NCBI RefSeq assembly: GCF_004358675.1
Contig: NZ_SMZO01000006.1
Location: 1 to 64,000, forward strand
Reading direction: 5' to 3'
Origin: Meridianimarinicoccus aquatilis
GTDB taxonomy: Bacteria; Pseudomonadota; Alphaproteobacteria; Rhodobacterales; Rhodobacteraceae
DNA length: 64,000 nt
Shown: one piece after another, positions 35,931 to 44,894 of the stretch
Layout: each line of letters begins with the position of its first letter
How positions within the stretch are numbered: position 1 is the first letter of the stretch
Made by a program: the position numbers and the translations under genes
The notes under the pieces: model-generated
The model's input: only the letters and a program-made list of their open reading frames with translations
Told to the model about the DNA's origin: nothing
Database searches by the model: none

Positions 35931-37727
35931 ATGACAACTGACCAAAATGATGCAGGTGCAGAATTGGAGCGCCTGAACCAAAACATTTCGCGCATGGAGG
36001 AGCTGTCGCAACGGCTGGTTGCGGCTATGGCAAACAAGCGGAAAGTGGACCCGTCCTTGCAGGGGCCTAGCCATGATGTCTTTATGAAGGCAGCGACGGC
36101 ATATTGGCAGGAATGGATGAATAACCCTGCCAAGATCATTGAACATCAGGCCGGATACTGGGGCGGAATGCTCCAGCATTATGTGGATGCGCAGCGGACC
36201 TTGAGCAGCGGAAAGCTTGCTGCGCCGCCGGATGACACGCCGGGTGACAAGCGCTTTGCCAACCCGCTGTGGACAACGCATCCGTACTTCAACTTCATCA
36301 AGCAGAACTACATGCGCACCGCGCAGGCCATTGATGACGCCGTGGACGCGTTGGAGGATCTTGACGAAAGGGATCGTCAGAAGGTGGGTTATTTCACCCA
36401 GCAGATCATGGACATGTTTGCGCCGACCAATTTCCTTGCGACCAACCCCGACGCTTTGGAACGTGCCGTGGCGACGCAAGGCCAGTCGCTGGTTGACGGC
36501 TTGGAAAACCTGGTGCGAGACATCGAAAGCCACGATGGCGAATTGATGGTCACGCTGTCTGATCCCAAGGCGTTTCACGTTGGCGAAAACCTGGCGACCA
36601 CACCGGGCAAAGTGGTGTTTCGCAACCGTCTGTTCGAATTGATCCAGTATACACCGACCACAGAGACGGTTCATCAGACGCCGTTGCTGATCTTCCCGCC
36701 ATGGATCAACAAGTTCTATATTCTCGACCTCAAAGAGAAAAACAGCCTGATCAAGTGGATTGTCGACCAGGGCTTCACGTTGTTCGTGGTGTCGTGGGTG
36801 AACCCCGACGCATCCTATGCCGATGTCGGCATGGATGACTATGTGCAGGACGGCTATCTCACAGCGATGGAGCAGGTGAAGCAGATCACTGGTGAGAAGC
36901 AGGTGAATGCAGTCGGGTATTGTATCGCAGGGACGACGCTCAGCCTGACTTTGGCGCTGATGGCCAAGCGGGGCGACACGTCGGTCAAGTCGGCCACGTT
37001 CTTTACGACACTCACCGACTTTTCAGATCCCGGCGAAGTTGGGGTCTTCCTTGACGACAGTTTTGTGGACGGGATCGAGCGAGAATGTATGCAGTCTGGC
37101 ATTCTGGATTCATTCTTCATGTCGCGGACGTTCTCGTTCCTGCGGTCGAATGACCTGATCTATGGACCGGCTGTCAAAAGCTACATGATGGGGGAAACGC
37201 CGCCCGCGTTTGACCTGCTGCATTGGAATGGTGACGGCACCAACCTGCCGGCGCGCATGGCCATCGAGTATTTGCGCGGCTTGTGTCAGTCGGACCGCTT
37301 CGCCACCACGGGCTTCACGATCTGCGGAGAAAGCGTGACGTCTGCGGATGTGAAGACCACGTTGTGCGCCATAGCCTGCGAGACGGACCACATCGCGCCC
37401 TGGAAGCCGAGCTATCGCGGAATCCAGAAATTCGGCAGTCGGTCAAAGACGTTCATTTTGTCTGAGTCGGGTCACATCGCGGGTATCGTGAACCCGCCCA
37501 GCAAGAAAAAGTACGGCCATTACACCAATCCCAATCTGAAGCTGAGCCCCGAAGAATGGCTTGATGGAGCGACGTTCAATGAAGGGACATGGTGGGGGCG
37601 TTGGCAGGAATGGCTTTCAAAAAAGTCAGGAAAACAAGTGCCTGCTCGTCAGCCGGGGGATGCTGGGCATCCTGCTCTTGTTGATGCGCCGGGCACGTAT
37701 GTCGTGACCGGCGGGGCCGCTGCATGA
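35931..37727 (+). CDS. phaC: Class I poly(3-hydroxyalkanoate) synthase
   Basis: PhaC polymerises (R)-3-hydroxyacyl-CoA into storage polyester at the granule surface. The 598 residues have the N-terminal variable part, the PhaC_N domain (about 100-270), and an alpha/beta core. The synthase box is GYCIAG with the catalytic Cys331. The remaining triad residues are the Asp in CETDHIAPW and the His in SGHIAGIVNPP. Length and absence of a PhaE partner indicate class I. No phaA or phaB is nearby, so the monomer enzymes must be elsewhere. phaP and phaR follow on the same strand. Confidence 0.97.
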   Translation: MTTDQNDAGAELERLNQNISRMEELSQRLVAAMANKRKVDPSLQGPSHDVFMKAATAYWQEWMNNPAKIIEHQAGYWGGMLQHYVDAQRTLSSGKLAAPPDDTPGDKRFANPLWTTHPYFNFIKQNYMRTAQAIDDAVDALEDLDERDRQKVGYFTQQIMDMFAPTNFLATNPDALERAVATQGQSLVDGLENLVRDIESHDGELMVTLSDPKAFHVGENLATTPGKVVFRNRLFELIQYTPTTETVHQTPLLIFPPWINKFYILDLKEKNSLIKWIVDQGFTLFVVSWVNPDASYADVGMDDYVQDGYLTAMEQVKQITGEKQVNAVGYCIAGTTLSLTLALMAKRGDTSVKSATFFTTLTDFSDPGEVGVFLDDSFVDGIERECMQSGILDSFFMSRTFSFLRSNDLIYGPAVKSYMMGETPPAFDLLHWNGDGTNLPARMAIEYLRGLCQSDRFATTGFTICGESVTSADVKTTLCAIACETDHIAPWKPSYRGIQKFGSRSKTFILSESGHIAGIVNPPSKKKYGHYTNPNLKLSPEEWLDGATFNEGTWWGRWQEWLSKKSGKQVPARQPGDAGHPALVDAPGTYVVTGGAAA

Positions 37728-37746
37728 CCTTGGGTTAAAAAAAATG

Positions 37747-37757
37747 CTGCAGTGCAG
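37747..37757 (+). promoter_or_regulatory. Candidate PhaR operator 1
   Basis: The dyad CTGC-AGT-GCAG lies in the phaC-phaP gap. TGC-rich CTGC-N3-GCAG dyads are the sites described for PhaR repressors of Paracoccus and Rhodobacter. A second copy is centred 28 bp downstream. Confidence 0.72.
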
Positions 37758-37766
37758 AAAAAAGGC

Positions 37767-37797
37767 TTGAAATGCTGCACTGCAGCAGGCATATATT
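37767..37797 (+). promoter_or_regulatory. Candidate phaP promoter
   Basis: TTGAAA (37767-37772) followed after 17-19 bp by an AT-rich box (CATATATT, 37790-37797) resembles a sigma-70 promoter. The spacer contains PhaR operator 2. The transcript would have a leader of about 55 nt before the phasin start. Confidence 0.5.
37775..37785 (+). promoter_or_regulatory. Candidate PhaR operator 2
   Basis: The dyad CTGC-ACT-GCAG is extended to TGCTGCACTGCAGCA (37773-37787). It sits between a possible -35 and -10 box, where a bound repressor would block RNA polymerase. Confidence 0.75.
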
Positions 37798-37858
37798 CCT
37801 CAGCACAAACAAAGGCGGTCAAAACGGATTTCCGCCTACATGCTAAGGAGAGACCCCA

Positions 37859-38317
37859 ATGGCTGCGACCAAAACAAACGACATGACCAAAATGATGCAG
37901 GAAATGATGGGTGCGTTTCCCGTCGACACCAAAGCAATGCAGGACGCGTTCAAAACCTCCGCGACCCTGAGCGAAAAAATGTCCAAAGTGGCTCTGGAAG
38001 CTGCTGAAAAATCCAGCGAAATCTCGTCCAAGTGGACAAAAGAGACCCTCGCGAAGCTTTCCGCAATCGCGACCGTCAAGGACGAGCCAGCAGATTATGG
38101 CAAAGCAATGACCGACTTCGCTTCGGCACAAGCTGAAATGACGTCGGAAGCAATGGCTTCTTTCGCTGAAGTTGCGAAAAAAGTTCAGATGGAAACCGTT
38201 GAACTGATGCTCGCCGCTGGCAAAGACATCAGCGAAGACGCGACCGCCGCTGTCAAGAAAGCGACGACCGATATGACTGCAGCTGCTAAGAAAGCCACCA
38301 CGGTAGCAGCGAAGTAA
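37859..38317 (+). CDS. phaP: Phasin
   Basis: Phasins coat PHA granules and control their number and size. The 152-residue protein is a run of amphipathic helices (for example TKMMQEMMGAFPVDTKAMQDA and FAEVAKKVQMETVELMLA) and ends in an Ala/Lys/Thr-rich tail (AAAKKATTVAAK) typical of small phasins. No signal peptide or fixed catalytic residue is present, as expected. AAGGAGA lies about 9 bp upstream of ATG 37859. Two PhaR-type operators precede it, and the repressor gene follows, which fits the known model in which PhaR leaves the promoter when granules form. A terminator at 38391 separates phaP from phaR. Confidence 0.93.
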   Translation: MAATKTNDMTKMMQEMMGAFPVDTKAMQDAFKTSATLSEKMSKVALEAAEKSSEISSKWTKETLAKLSAIATVKDEPADYGKAMTDFASAQAEMTSEAMASFAEVAKKVQMETVELMLAAGKDISEDATAAVKKATTDMTAAAKKATTVAAK

Positions 38318-38390
38318 TCGGCTCGCGCTTTACGGCGCATCAGCTGAATTGCTCGTTCTCGCGCCACCCTCCCTGGCGTTGAGAACGGGA

Positions 38391-38421
38391 AAGAGCGGGC
38401 TTTATGCCCGCTCTTTTCTTT
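38391..38421 (+). terminator. Strong intrinsic terminator after phaP
   Basis: AAGAGCGGGC and GCCCGCTCTT form a perfect 10-bp stem with a TTTAT loop, followed by a T-rich run (TTCTTTT). It lies about 75 bp after the phasin stop and should insulate the abundant phaP transcript from phaR. Confidence 0.9.
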
Positions 38422-38473
38422 TGTGGCAGCCTGCCTTACTCTGCGGTGCAGCGACCCGAGCGGAGGATCACCG

Positions 38474-39058
38474 GTGTCAGATACAGAAAAACCATTGTTG
38501 ATAAAGCGCTATGCCAGTCGGCGCCTCTACAACACTGAAACCAGCGATTACGTCACTCTTGAAGATATCGCGAAGTTCATTCGGGCAGGGCGGGAACTTA
38601 AAATCGTCGATTTGAAATCTGGCGATGACCTGACACGCCAATACTTGTTGCAAATCGTGGCCGAGCACGAAAGCAAGGGCGAAAGCGTTTTGCCGATCTC
38701 CGTGCTGACCGATCTTGTCCGCAGCTACACAACGCAGGCGCAATCGGTTGTTCCACAGTTTTTGGCAATGTCCTTCGATATGCTGCGCGACAGTCAGTCC
38801 AAGATGATGGAAAACTTCACCACCTTGCCAACACCGATGAACCCGATGAATCCCATGTCGGGCATCGAGGCGATGAAACGTCAGCAAAAGGCATTTCTTG
38901 CGACGCTGGTTCCGGGATGGAAGGATGACCAAGGCGCAACCAGCGAGCCTGAGCAACCTGTAAAGGCTGAGCTGAGCCCAGATGAGAAGCAGGAGCTTGA
39001 TGATATTCGGGCGCAGCTGGCCGAGCTGAAAGACAAGATGTCGAAACTGGGCGAGTGA
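38474..39058 (+). CDS. phaR: PHA synthesis repressor PhaR
   Basis: PhaR senses PHA granules and represses phaP and often its own gene. The 194-residue protein has the DNA-binding N-terminal domain (LIKRYASRRLYNTETSDYV, then ADIAKFI-like TLEDIAKFIRAGRELKIVD) and the PHB-accumulation-regulatory region (LVRSYTTQAQSVVPQFL). The C-terminus is a charged coiled coil (ELDDIRAQLAELKDKMSKL). The start is GTG 38474, because GGAGGA lies six bases upstream and the protein then begins as in the family; the longer frame to 38423 overlaps the terminator tail. No CTGC-N3-GCAG site is seen just upstream of phaR itself. Confidence 0.94.
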   Translation: MSDTEKPLLIKRYASRRLYNTETSDYVTLEDIAKFIRAGRELKIVDLKSGDDLTRQYLLQIVAEHESKGESVLPISVLTDLVRSYTTQAQSVVPQFLAMSFDMLRDSQSKMMENFTTLPTPMNPMNPMSGIEAMKRQQKAFLATLVPGWKDDQGATSEPEQPVKAELSPDEKQELDDIRAQLAELKDKMSKLGE

Positions 39059-39098
39059 TCGCCTTTGTGATCTTTCGCGAGTAAGGGGGCGGCCTGTC

Positions 39099-40088
39099 AT
39101 GAGTGGTGCGCAGGGCCGCCTCACGCTTTGGATGATCGAGATTTTCGCCGCTATCGCCGAGACGCGCGCGATTTCCGGTGCGGCGAAGCGCGTGGGGGCA
39201 AGTCCCTCGGCAGTGAGCCAACAACTCAGTAAACTCGAAGACGGGGTTGGCGTGATCCTTGTTGATCGTGCCGCGCGGCCCCTGCGATTGACGCCCCAGG
39301 GCGAGATTTTCTTGCGCCGGGCGCAAGTGATCCTGGACGAAGCCGCCTTGGCCCGGTCGGAATTGCTGGGGCGGGATCTGTCGCATTTGACCCGTGTCCG
39401 GCTGGGCATGATCGAAGACTTCGATGCAGATGTGACGCCGCGACTGCTGACCGATATGTCTTGCGAATTGCGCGCCTGTCAGTTCCTTCTGGAAACAGGA
39501 CCAAGCCACCGATTGTTGACCGGGCTTGCGGAGCGATCGCTGGACATGGTCGTGGCCGCCGACAGCGCGGCGCCGATCGAGGGGCTTGAGATTCATCCGC
39601 TGTTATCAGAACCGTTCATCGCAGTGGTCCCGCTTGTGGCTGGAAAACCGGTTGCGACAAGCGCACAGGCGCTGCGCGAGGTGCCGTTCATTCAATACAC
39701 CCAGCGTCATCACATGGGGCGTCAGATTGCGGCGCATCTGGCACGTCAGGACTTTGTTCTGTCGCCTCGGTTCGAAATGGACAGTTATCACGCGATTCTG
39801 TCGATGGTGGCCGAAGGGGCCGGTTGGTCGATCCTTACGCCGCTGGGGTTGCTGCGTGCCCACCGGTTCGAAGCTCGGGTGGGCGTGATCCCGTTACCCA
39901 TCGCGCCGTTCGCGCGGGCCATGTCGCTTTGGGCGCTGCGCGGCGGGCTTGGCGATATGCCGGCGCAGACAGCGGCCAGATTGCGGCCGATCCTGACAGA
40001 TCTGATCGTTGGCCCAGCCTTGCAGCGTATGCCGTGGCTGGGCGAGGGGCTTGTTGTGTTGGGGGCCGATGGCAAGGCGATTGACTAA
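39099..40088 (+). CDS. LysR-family transcriptional regulator
   Basis: A 329-residue LysR regulator. The N-terminal winged helix-turn-helix (about 8-65) reads ETRAISGAAKRVGASPSAVS, then LRLTPQGEIFLRRAQVIL. The periplasmic-binding-like effector domain follows from about residue 95 (VRLGMIEDFDADVTPRLL). The ligand is unknown. It converges with the DegT-type gene (12 bp between stops), so that gene is not an obvious divergent target; the target may lie elsewhere. Confidence 0.93.
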   Translation: MSGAQGRLTLWMIEIFAAIAETRAISGAAKRVGASPSAVSQQLSKLEDGVGVILVDRAARPLRLTPQGEIFLRRAQVILDEAALARSELLGRDLSHLTRVRLGMIEDFDADVTPRLLTDMSCELRACQFLLETGPSHRLLTGLAERSLDMVVAADSAAPIEGLEIHPLLSEPFIAVVPLVAGKPVATSAQALREVPFIQYTQRHHMGRQIAAHLARQDFVLSPRFEMDSYHAILSMVAEGAGWSILTPLGLLRAHRFEARVGVIPLPIAPFARAMSLWALRGGLGDMPAQTAARLRPILTDLIVGPALQRMPWLGEGLVVLGADGKAID

Positions 40089-40100
40089 GATTTGTGTCTG

Positions 40101-41294
40101 TCAGGTTCCGTAGGCTGGTTCTGTCATGACGGTGTCCACAGCCATCAAAAGTGCGCCTGCAATATAGTCCAGTTCATCCCGTGTCAGCCGCGCAGGCAGG
40201 CGCACGTCACAGGCGCGCATGAGCATGGCACGCGTTGCGGGCAGGTCAGGCTGATCGCCCAAGAATTGCCAATTCCAAAAGGCGCGCGCGTTGTCTTTGC
40301 TCATGCCAAAGACCTGCACCTTCACACCATGGCTTGCGGCTGCGTCCACAAAGGCGGTGACATCCGTATCGGTCAAGTTGACCAGATTGAACTGAATGGA
40401 ATCCGGGGCGCGTTGTTCTGGCGGCAGGGGGGGCGGCACATCCATATAGGGCGAGGTGTTCAGTTGAGCGGCGACATGGTTGTGCCCGGACAGCCCGTCG
40501 CGCACCCGGCGAGGCAGTTCGGCCAGTTGCGGGCGAATGATCGCCGCTGACAGATTGTTCAGTCGCGTGTTGTACAGCGGCAGCTTGTTTTGCCACTTGT
40601 CGAAAAACGCGTTGATCGATGTGTGTTTGCGCCAGTTATGTTCATAGGCACCGGACATGATCACAGCGCGCGCCAAAATCTCATCATCATCGGTGACCAA
40701 GATGCCGCCTTCGCCTGCGTTCAACAGTTTGTAGGACTGAAAAGAAAAGCAGCCAATCTTCCCTAGCGTGCCGATATTGCGCCCATGCCATGTGGTGCCA
40801 AGCGAATGTGCAGCGTCTTCGATCAGCGGCAGTCCGTGTTGGTCGGCAAGGCGCAGGATCGCGTCCATATCGGATGTGTGACCGCGCATATGGCTGATCA
40901 GAATGGCATCCGCGCCGTCCAGTTTCGCTTCGAAGTCGGTCAAATTGATGCGATAATTCTCGCCGACTTCAACCAGAACCGGCACGCAGTCTGCATGGAC
41001 AACAGCGGACGGGACCGCCCCAAAAGTGAAGGCCGGGATGAGCACTTTTGCCCCGCGCGGTAGGCCAAGTGCCTTGAGTGACAAGAACAAAGCGGCGGAG
41101 CACGAGGCAACAGCAAGTGCGTATTTGCTGCCCAATACCTCTGCGAATTCCTGTTCCAGCAGCGTCACGGGCGCGCCGTCACTGGTATAGCGAAACAAGT
41201 CGCCAGAAGCGAGTAGGCGGTCGATTTCAGCGCGCGCGGCTTGCGGAATTGGCTCGGCATCATAAACGTTCGGGGCCGTCGAACTGGGCATCAT
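40101..41294 (-). CDS. DegT/DnrJ/EryC1/StrS-family aminotransferase
   Basis: A 397-residue PLP enzyme of the sugar aminotransferase family. The start of the fold shows the LLEQEFAEVLGSKYALAVASC segment, and the cofactor Asp is in LIEDAAHSLGT. The PLP lysine sits in FQSYKLLNAGEGG (near residue 195), where many relatives have S-x-K-x-(L/F)-x-x-G-E-G-G. These enzymes usually transaminate nucleotide-bound keto-sugars for polysaccharide or antibiotic sugars, but no sugar genes flank it, so the real substrate (sugar or another keto compound) is open. It lies alone on the minus strand between the LysR gene and the amine operon. Confidence 0.88.
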   Translation of the reverse strand: MMPSSTAPNVYDAEPIPQAARAEIDRLLASGDLFRYTSDGAPVTLLEQEFAEVLGSKYALAVASCSAALFLSLKALGLPRGAKVLIPAFTFGAVPSAVVHADCVPVLVEVGENYRINLTDFEAKLDGADAILISHMRGHTSDMDAILRLADQHGLPLIEDAAHSLGTTWHGRNIGTLGKIGCFSFQSYKLLNAGEGGILVTDDDEILARAVIMSGAYEHNWRKHTSINAFFDKWQNKLPLYNTRLNNLSAAIIRPQLAELPRRVRDGLSGHNHVAAQLNTSPYMDVPPPLPPEQRAPDSIQFNLVNLTDTDVTAFVDAAASHGVKVQVFGMSKDNARAFWNWQFLGDQPDLPATRAMLMRACDVRLPARLTRDELDYIAGALLMAVDTVMTEPAYGT

Positions 41295-41399
41295 TTTCGA
41301 TTTCCTGAAACTGTTGTTTCGTAAACCTGTACACCAACAGCCGTGACAGTTCTATGACTCTGTTCTCATGTCCTAGGAAAGCGGGCCTGTGCGGGCGGT

Positions 41400-42701
41400 T
41401 TACAGCCCAAGCCGGTCGCGCAACGCGAACCACGTCATGGCCAGCACCAAAAGCGAAGGCCGCAAGGAAACACCGCCGGGGAAGGCCGGGCTTGGCAAGC
41501 GGGACATCACGTCAAACCGTTCAGCATCGCCCGAAATCGCTTCGGCCATCAGCTTGCCAGCGAGGGTGGCCAGCGCAACCCCATGGCCTGAATAGCCTGA
41601 GGCCGTGTAAAGACCGGGTTCCGGTCGTGCAAAATGGGGCAAGCGGGATCGCGTGATTGCCAACGTTCCGCCCCACGCGTGGCTTATGCGAACCGGGGCG
41701 AGTTGCGGATAAAGCTTCAGCATCAAAGGCCGCACCATCGCCGCAATATCGGCGGGAAAGCGATAGCCATAGGTTTCTCCGCCGCCAAAGATCAGCCGCC
41801 CATCCGCGCTGCGCCGCCAATAATTCACCACGAACTTGTCATCGGCAACGGCAATGCCGCGTGGCAGCACCTCGGGGAAGTCGTCCAGCGGGTCGGTGGC
41901 GATGATGAAATTGTTGATCGGCATGACGCGCGCGGCGGTCGGGCTGTGAAGTTTCCCAAGATAGCCATTACAGGCCAAGATTACGTGCTCGGCTTCGACA
42001 TTGCCGGTGGCCGTTTTTACGATCCGGCGCGGGCCGGTGCCTAACGCGGTAACTTCGCTGGTCTCATGCAAGACAGCTCCGGCGGCCTGTGCGGCGCGTG
42101 CTAACCCCAACGCAAAGGCGAGCGGATTGAGATGGCCCGCGCCCCAATCGATGACCCCGCCTGCAAAGCCTCTTGCGCCGGTTTCATGCGTGGCGCCGCT
42201 TCGATCCAGCACCTCGATGGCGGTGTAGTCATAGTGCTGCGCCAGATGCTCGGCGAGCTGCGCCTCATGCGAGGCGGCCTGCGGGCTGCGTGCGACATGT
42301 GCCACACCGTCGTGCCAGTCGCAGGCCATGCCCTGCGTGGCAGTCAGGGTTTTGACTTCGGCCTTTGCGTCTTCAGCCAAGGCCCAAAGCTTGCGGGCAT
42401 CGTCCAACCCGACGCGGCTTTCAAGCTCGCGCTGGTCCATCCGTTGGCCCGACCCGACTTGCCCGCCATTGCGCCCGGACGCCCCAAAGCCAAGCCTTTG
42501 CGCTTCGAGCAGGCGCACGGAATAGCCGCGCTGCGCGAGGCCAAGCGCAGCAGACAGACCGGTAAAGCCCCCGCCGATAACACAAACATCCGCGCGGACA
42601 GTGCCGGCTAGCGGTGGACATGGTGCAAGACGCGGCGTGCATGCGGCATAAAGGCTGGGCGGGTACGCGCCGGGCCTGTCATTGGCGTGCAACAGGTTCA
42701 T
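41400..42701 (-). CDS. puuB: FAD-dependent amine oxidoreductase (PuuB-like)
   Basis: A 433-residue DAO-family flavoprotein. The N-terminal dinucleotide site is VCVIGGGFTGLSAALGLA near residue 42, followed by GFGASGRNGGQVGSGQR, the FAD-contact segment shared with gamma-glutamylputrescine oxidase and DadA-like enzymes. The C-terminal half has GLYTASGYSGHGVALATLAGK, which closes the FAD site. It is the last gene of the minus-strand operon, 9 bp after a glutamine-synthetase-like gene, so oxidation of a gamma-glutamylated amine is the favoured role. The symbol is assigned by analogy; D-amino-acid or sarcosine-type substrates are not excluded. Confidence 0.82.
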   Translation of the reverse strand: MNLLHANDRPGAYPPSLYAACTPRLAPCPPLAGTVRADVCVIGGGFTGLSAALGLAQRGYSVRLLEAQRLGFGASGRNGGQVGSGQRMDQRELESRVGLDDARKLWALAEDAKAEVKTLTATQGMACDWHDGVAHVARSPQAASHEAQLAEHLAQHYDYTAIEVLDRSGATHETGARGFAGGVIDWGAGHLNPLAFALGLARAAQAAGAVLHETSEVTALGTGPRRIVKTATGNVEAEHVILACNGYLGKLHSPTAARVMPINNFIIATDPLDDFPEVLPRGIAVADDKFVVNYWRRSADGRLIFGGGETYGYRFPADIAAMVRPLMLKLYPQLAPVRISHAWGGTLAITRSRLPHFARPEPGLYTASGYSGHGVALATLAGKLMAEAISGDAERFDVMSRLPSPAFPGGVSLRPSLLVLAMTWFALRDRLGL

Positions 42702-42710
42702 CGGCCGCCC

Positions 42711-44069
42711 CTACACGTTGAGCAGAAGATGCTCCCGCTCCCAAGGCGAGATGACTTGAAGGAACTCGTTATATTCCTCGCGTTTGACAATTTCGTAAAC
42801 GCGGCTGAAATCGGGACCAAGCATGTCGCGCAAATCTGTTGCCGTCTCGAAAATATCGAGGGCGGAAAACAGATCCCAGGGAATGTCGCTGTCACCGGCA
42901 TAGGCATCACCGGCCATCATCGGGCGTGGCTTTTTGCCTTCGCGCAGGCCAAGCAGACCGCAAGCAAGCGACGCGGCGATGCCCAGATATGGGTTGCAAT
43001 CCATCCCCGCCAGTCGGTTTTCGACCCGCCGTGCCGCCGGGGTGGAAATGGGTACCCGGATGCCGGTGGTGCGGTTGTCACGACCCCATTCCAGATTGAT
43101 CGGTGCGGAATGGTCCCGAACATAGCGCCGGTAGCTGTTAACATACGGGGCGAGGATCGCTATTGCGCTGGGGAGATGGGTCTGCAACCCGGCGATGAAG
43201 TGGTGAAAGGCGGGCGTCTCTGTCCCGTCATCGGTGGAAAAAATGTTCCGCTTGGTGGTTTTGTCGAGAACGGAGTGATGGATGTGCATCGCCGATCCCG
43301 GCTCGTCCGCAATGGGCTTGGCCATAAAGGTTGCGAAACAGTCGTGCCGCAGCGCGGCTTCGCGGATCAGGCGTTTGAAGAAGAAAACCTCGTCAGCCAG
43401 TTTGACAGGATCGCCGTGGCGCAGGTTGATTTCCAATTGGCCGGCGCCGCCTTCTTGGGTGATGCCGTCGATCTCGAACCCTTGCGCTTCGGCGAAATCG
43501 TAAATGTCGTCGATAACCGGGCCATATTCGTCGACGGCTGACAATGAATAGGCTTGGCGCGCCGCGGCGGGCCGCCCGGAGCGACCCAGCATCGGTTCGA
43601 TGGAACGGGCGGGGTCGAGGTTGCGAGCAACCAGATAGAACTCCATCTCTGGCGCGACGACCGGGATCAGGCCCTGTTCCTCATATAGCCCAACAATCCG
43701 TTTGAGAACATTGCGCGGTGCAAACGGCACAGCGGTGCCATCGGTGCGATGTGCGTCATGGATCACCTGCAAAGTCCAGTCGCCGGTCCAGGGCGCAGCG
43801 GTTGCGGTTTCATAGTCTGGTGTCAGGACCATGTCTGGTTCTGTGAACCCCTGAGGGCCAGCGGCCTCGCCCCAACCGCCGGCGATGGTTTGAAAGAAAA
43901 TGGATTCGGGCAAATAGAACTTGCTTTGCCGACTGAATTTGCCTGCTGGAACGGCTTTGCCCCGCGCGATGCCGGGCAGATCAGAGATGATGCACTCCAC
44001 CTCATCCAGACGGCGGCCTTCAAGAAAGCGGTGCGCTGCGTCGGGAACGCGGGTCAACCAATCAGCCAT
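42711..44069 (-). CDS. puuA: Glutamine-synthetase-like gamma-glutamylamine ligase (PuuA-like)
   Basis: A 452-residue type III-like glutamine synthetase relative. It has ATP/metal motifs of the fold: EMEFYLVARNLD near residue 138, the AGQLEINLRHG strand, HIHHSVLD near residue 258, and NRTTGIRVP near residue 330. PuuA-type enzymes join glutamate to an amine such as putrescine with ATP, rather than ammonia. ATG 44069 (MADWLTRVP) overlaps the upstream amidotransferase gene; the longer frame to 44195 is within that gene. With the second ligase at 44895, the operon holds two such enzymes, suggesting two amines or a hetero-complex. Confidence 0.85.
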   Translation of the reverse strand: MADWLTRVPDAAHRFLEGRRLDEVECIISDLPGIARGKAVPAGKFSRQSKFYLPESIFFQTIAGGWGEAAGPQGFTEPDMVLTPDYETATAAPWTGDWTLQVIHDAHRTDGTAVPFAPRNVLKRIVGLYEEQGLIPVVAPEMEFYLVARNLDPARSIEPMLGRSGRPAAARQAYSLSAVDEYGPVIDDIYDFAEAQGFEIDGITQEGGAGQLEINLRHGDPVKLADEVFFFKRLIREAALRHDCFATFMAKPIADEPGSAMHIHHSVLDKTTKRNIFSTDDGTETPAFHHFIAGLQTHLPSAIAILAPYVNSYRRYVRDHSAPINLEWGRDNRTTGIRVPISTPAARRVENRLAGMDCNPYLGIAASLACGLLGLREGKKPRPMMAGDAYAGDSDIPWDLFSALDIFETATDLRDMLGPDFSRVYEIVKREEYNEFLQVISPWEREHLLLNV

Positions 44070-44823
44070 TCTGTGTATGTCCTTGACGGGGGGCGCTGGC
44101 GGCATCGTGATCGCGATGATTTGCTGGGTGCATAAGGTGGCCGGGTGCCGCTTCCAGAAATGTCCCCAGCCAATCGGCGACCCGCGCGCTGTCATGGGGG
44201 CGGGTCAGCCCGTCGCGCGCTTGTGCGATTAACTTGGGGTCGCCGTCATTGGCCCGTTCACGGGCATCCAAATAGTCAGCCATCAGACCCTGATCAAATT
44301 CTGGATGGGGTTGCAGGCTCAGCCCCCAATCGCCGTATTGCAGCCCGGCAATCGCGCAGAACGGGTTGCTCGCGATGACGTGCGCCCCATCTGGCGCGCG
44401 CATCACCTGATCTTGATGGATCGCGCTTAGGGAAACCTTTCCAAGCCCTTCCACAGCATAGTCCTGTAGTCCAAAGCCCCAACCACCGGCGAACTTTTCG
44501 ACATGCCCGCCAAGAGCCTGCGCCATGATCTGATGCCCAAAGCAAATGCCGACCATTGGGCGCCCGGCGGTCCGTGCCGCGCGAATGAACTCTTCCAGAG
44601 GTTCAATAAAGGCATGATCTTCATAGGCGCCGTAGCGTGAGCCTGTCAGCACCCAGGCATCGGCTGCATCCGGGTTGTCGGGCAAGTCGCATTGATAGAC
44701 CGACCACGAAGGGAACACCCTATCCGGTCCAGCCAATAACTTTGCAAAAATATCGCTATAGCTGCCGTGACGGGCGGCTATGTCGGGCAATGTCGGCCCG
44801 CATTCCAGAATTCCGATGCGCAT
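44062..44823 (-). CDS. Class I glutamine amidotransferase-like hydrolase
   Basis: A 253-residue triad amidotransferase domain. The nucleophile Cys94 is in GICFGHQIMAQALGG, and the His/Glu pair in SLQPHPEFD. By operon context it may act like PuuD, cutting the gamma-glutamyl bond late in amine breakdown, but its sequence is nearer to the GuaA-type type 1 GATase group than to the PuuD peptidase family. ATG 44823 (MRIGILECGP) is preferred, with GAGG upstream; a TTG at 44838 is also open. It overlaps the start of the next ligase gene by 8 bp. Confidence 0.83.
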   Translation of the reverse strand: MRIGILECGPTLPDIAARHGSYSDIFAKLLAGPDRVFPSWSVYQCDLPDNPDAADAWVLTGSRYGAYEDHAFIEPLEEFIRAARTAGRPMVGICFGHQIMAQALGGHVEKFAGGWGFGLQDYAVEGLGKVSLSAIHQDQVMRAPDGAHVIASNPFCAIAGLQYGDWGLSLQPHPEFDQGLMADYLDARERANDGDPKLIAQARDGLTRPHDSARVADWLGTFLEAAPGHLMHPANHRDHDAASAPRQGHTQNG

Positions 44824-44894
44824 CAAGGCCTCACTCAAGGGAGGATCAATCGCCTTGGCACGCTGTGGCGTGAGGGTGCGATATCCTAAGTCTA

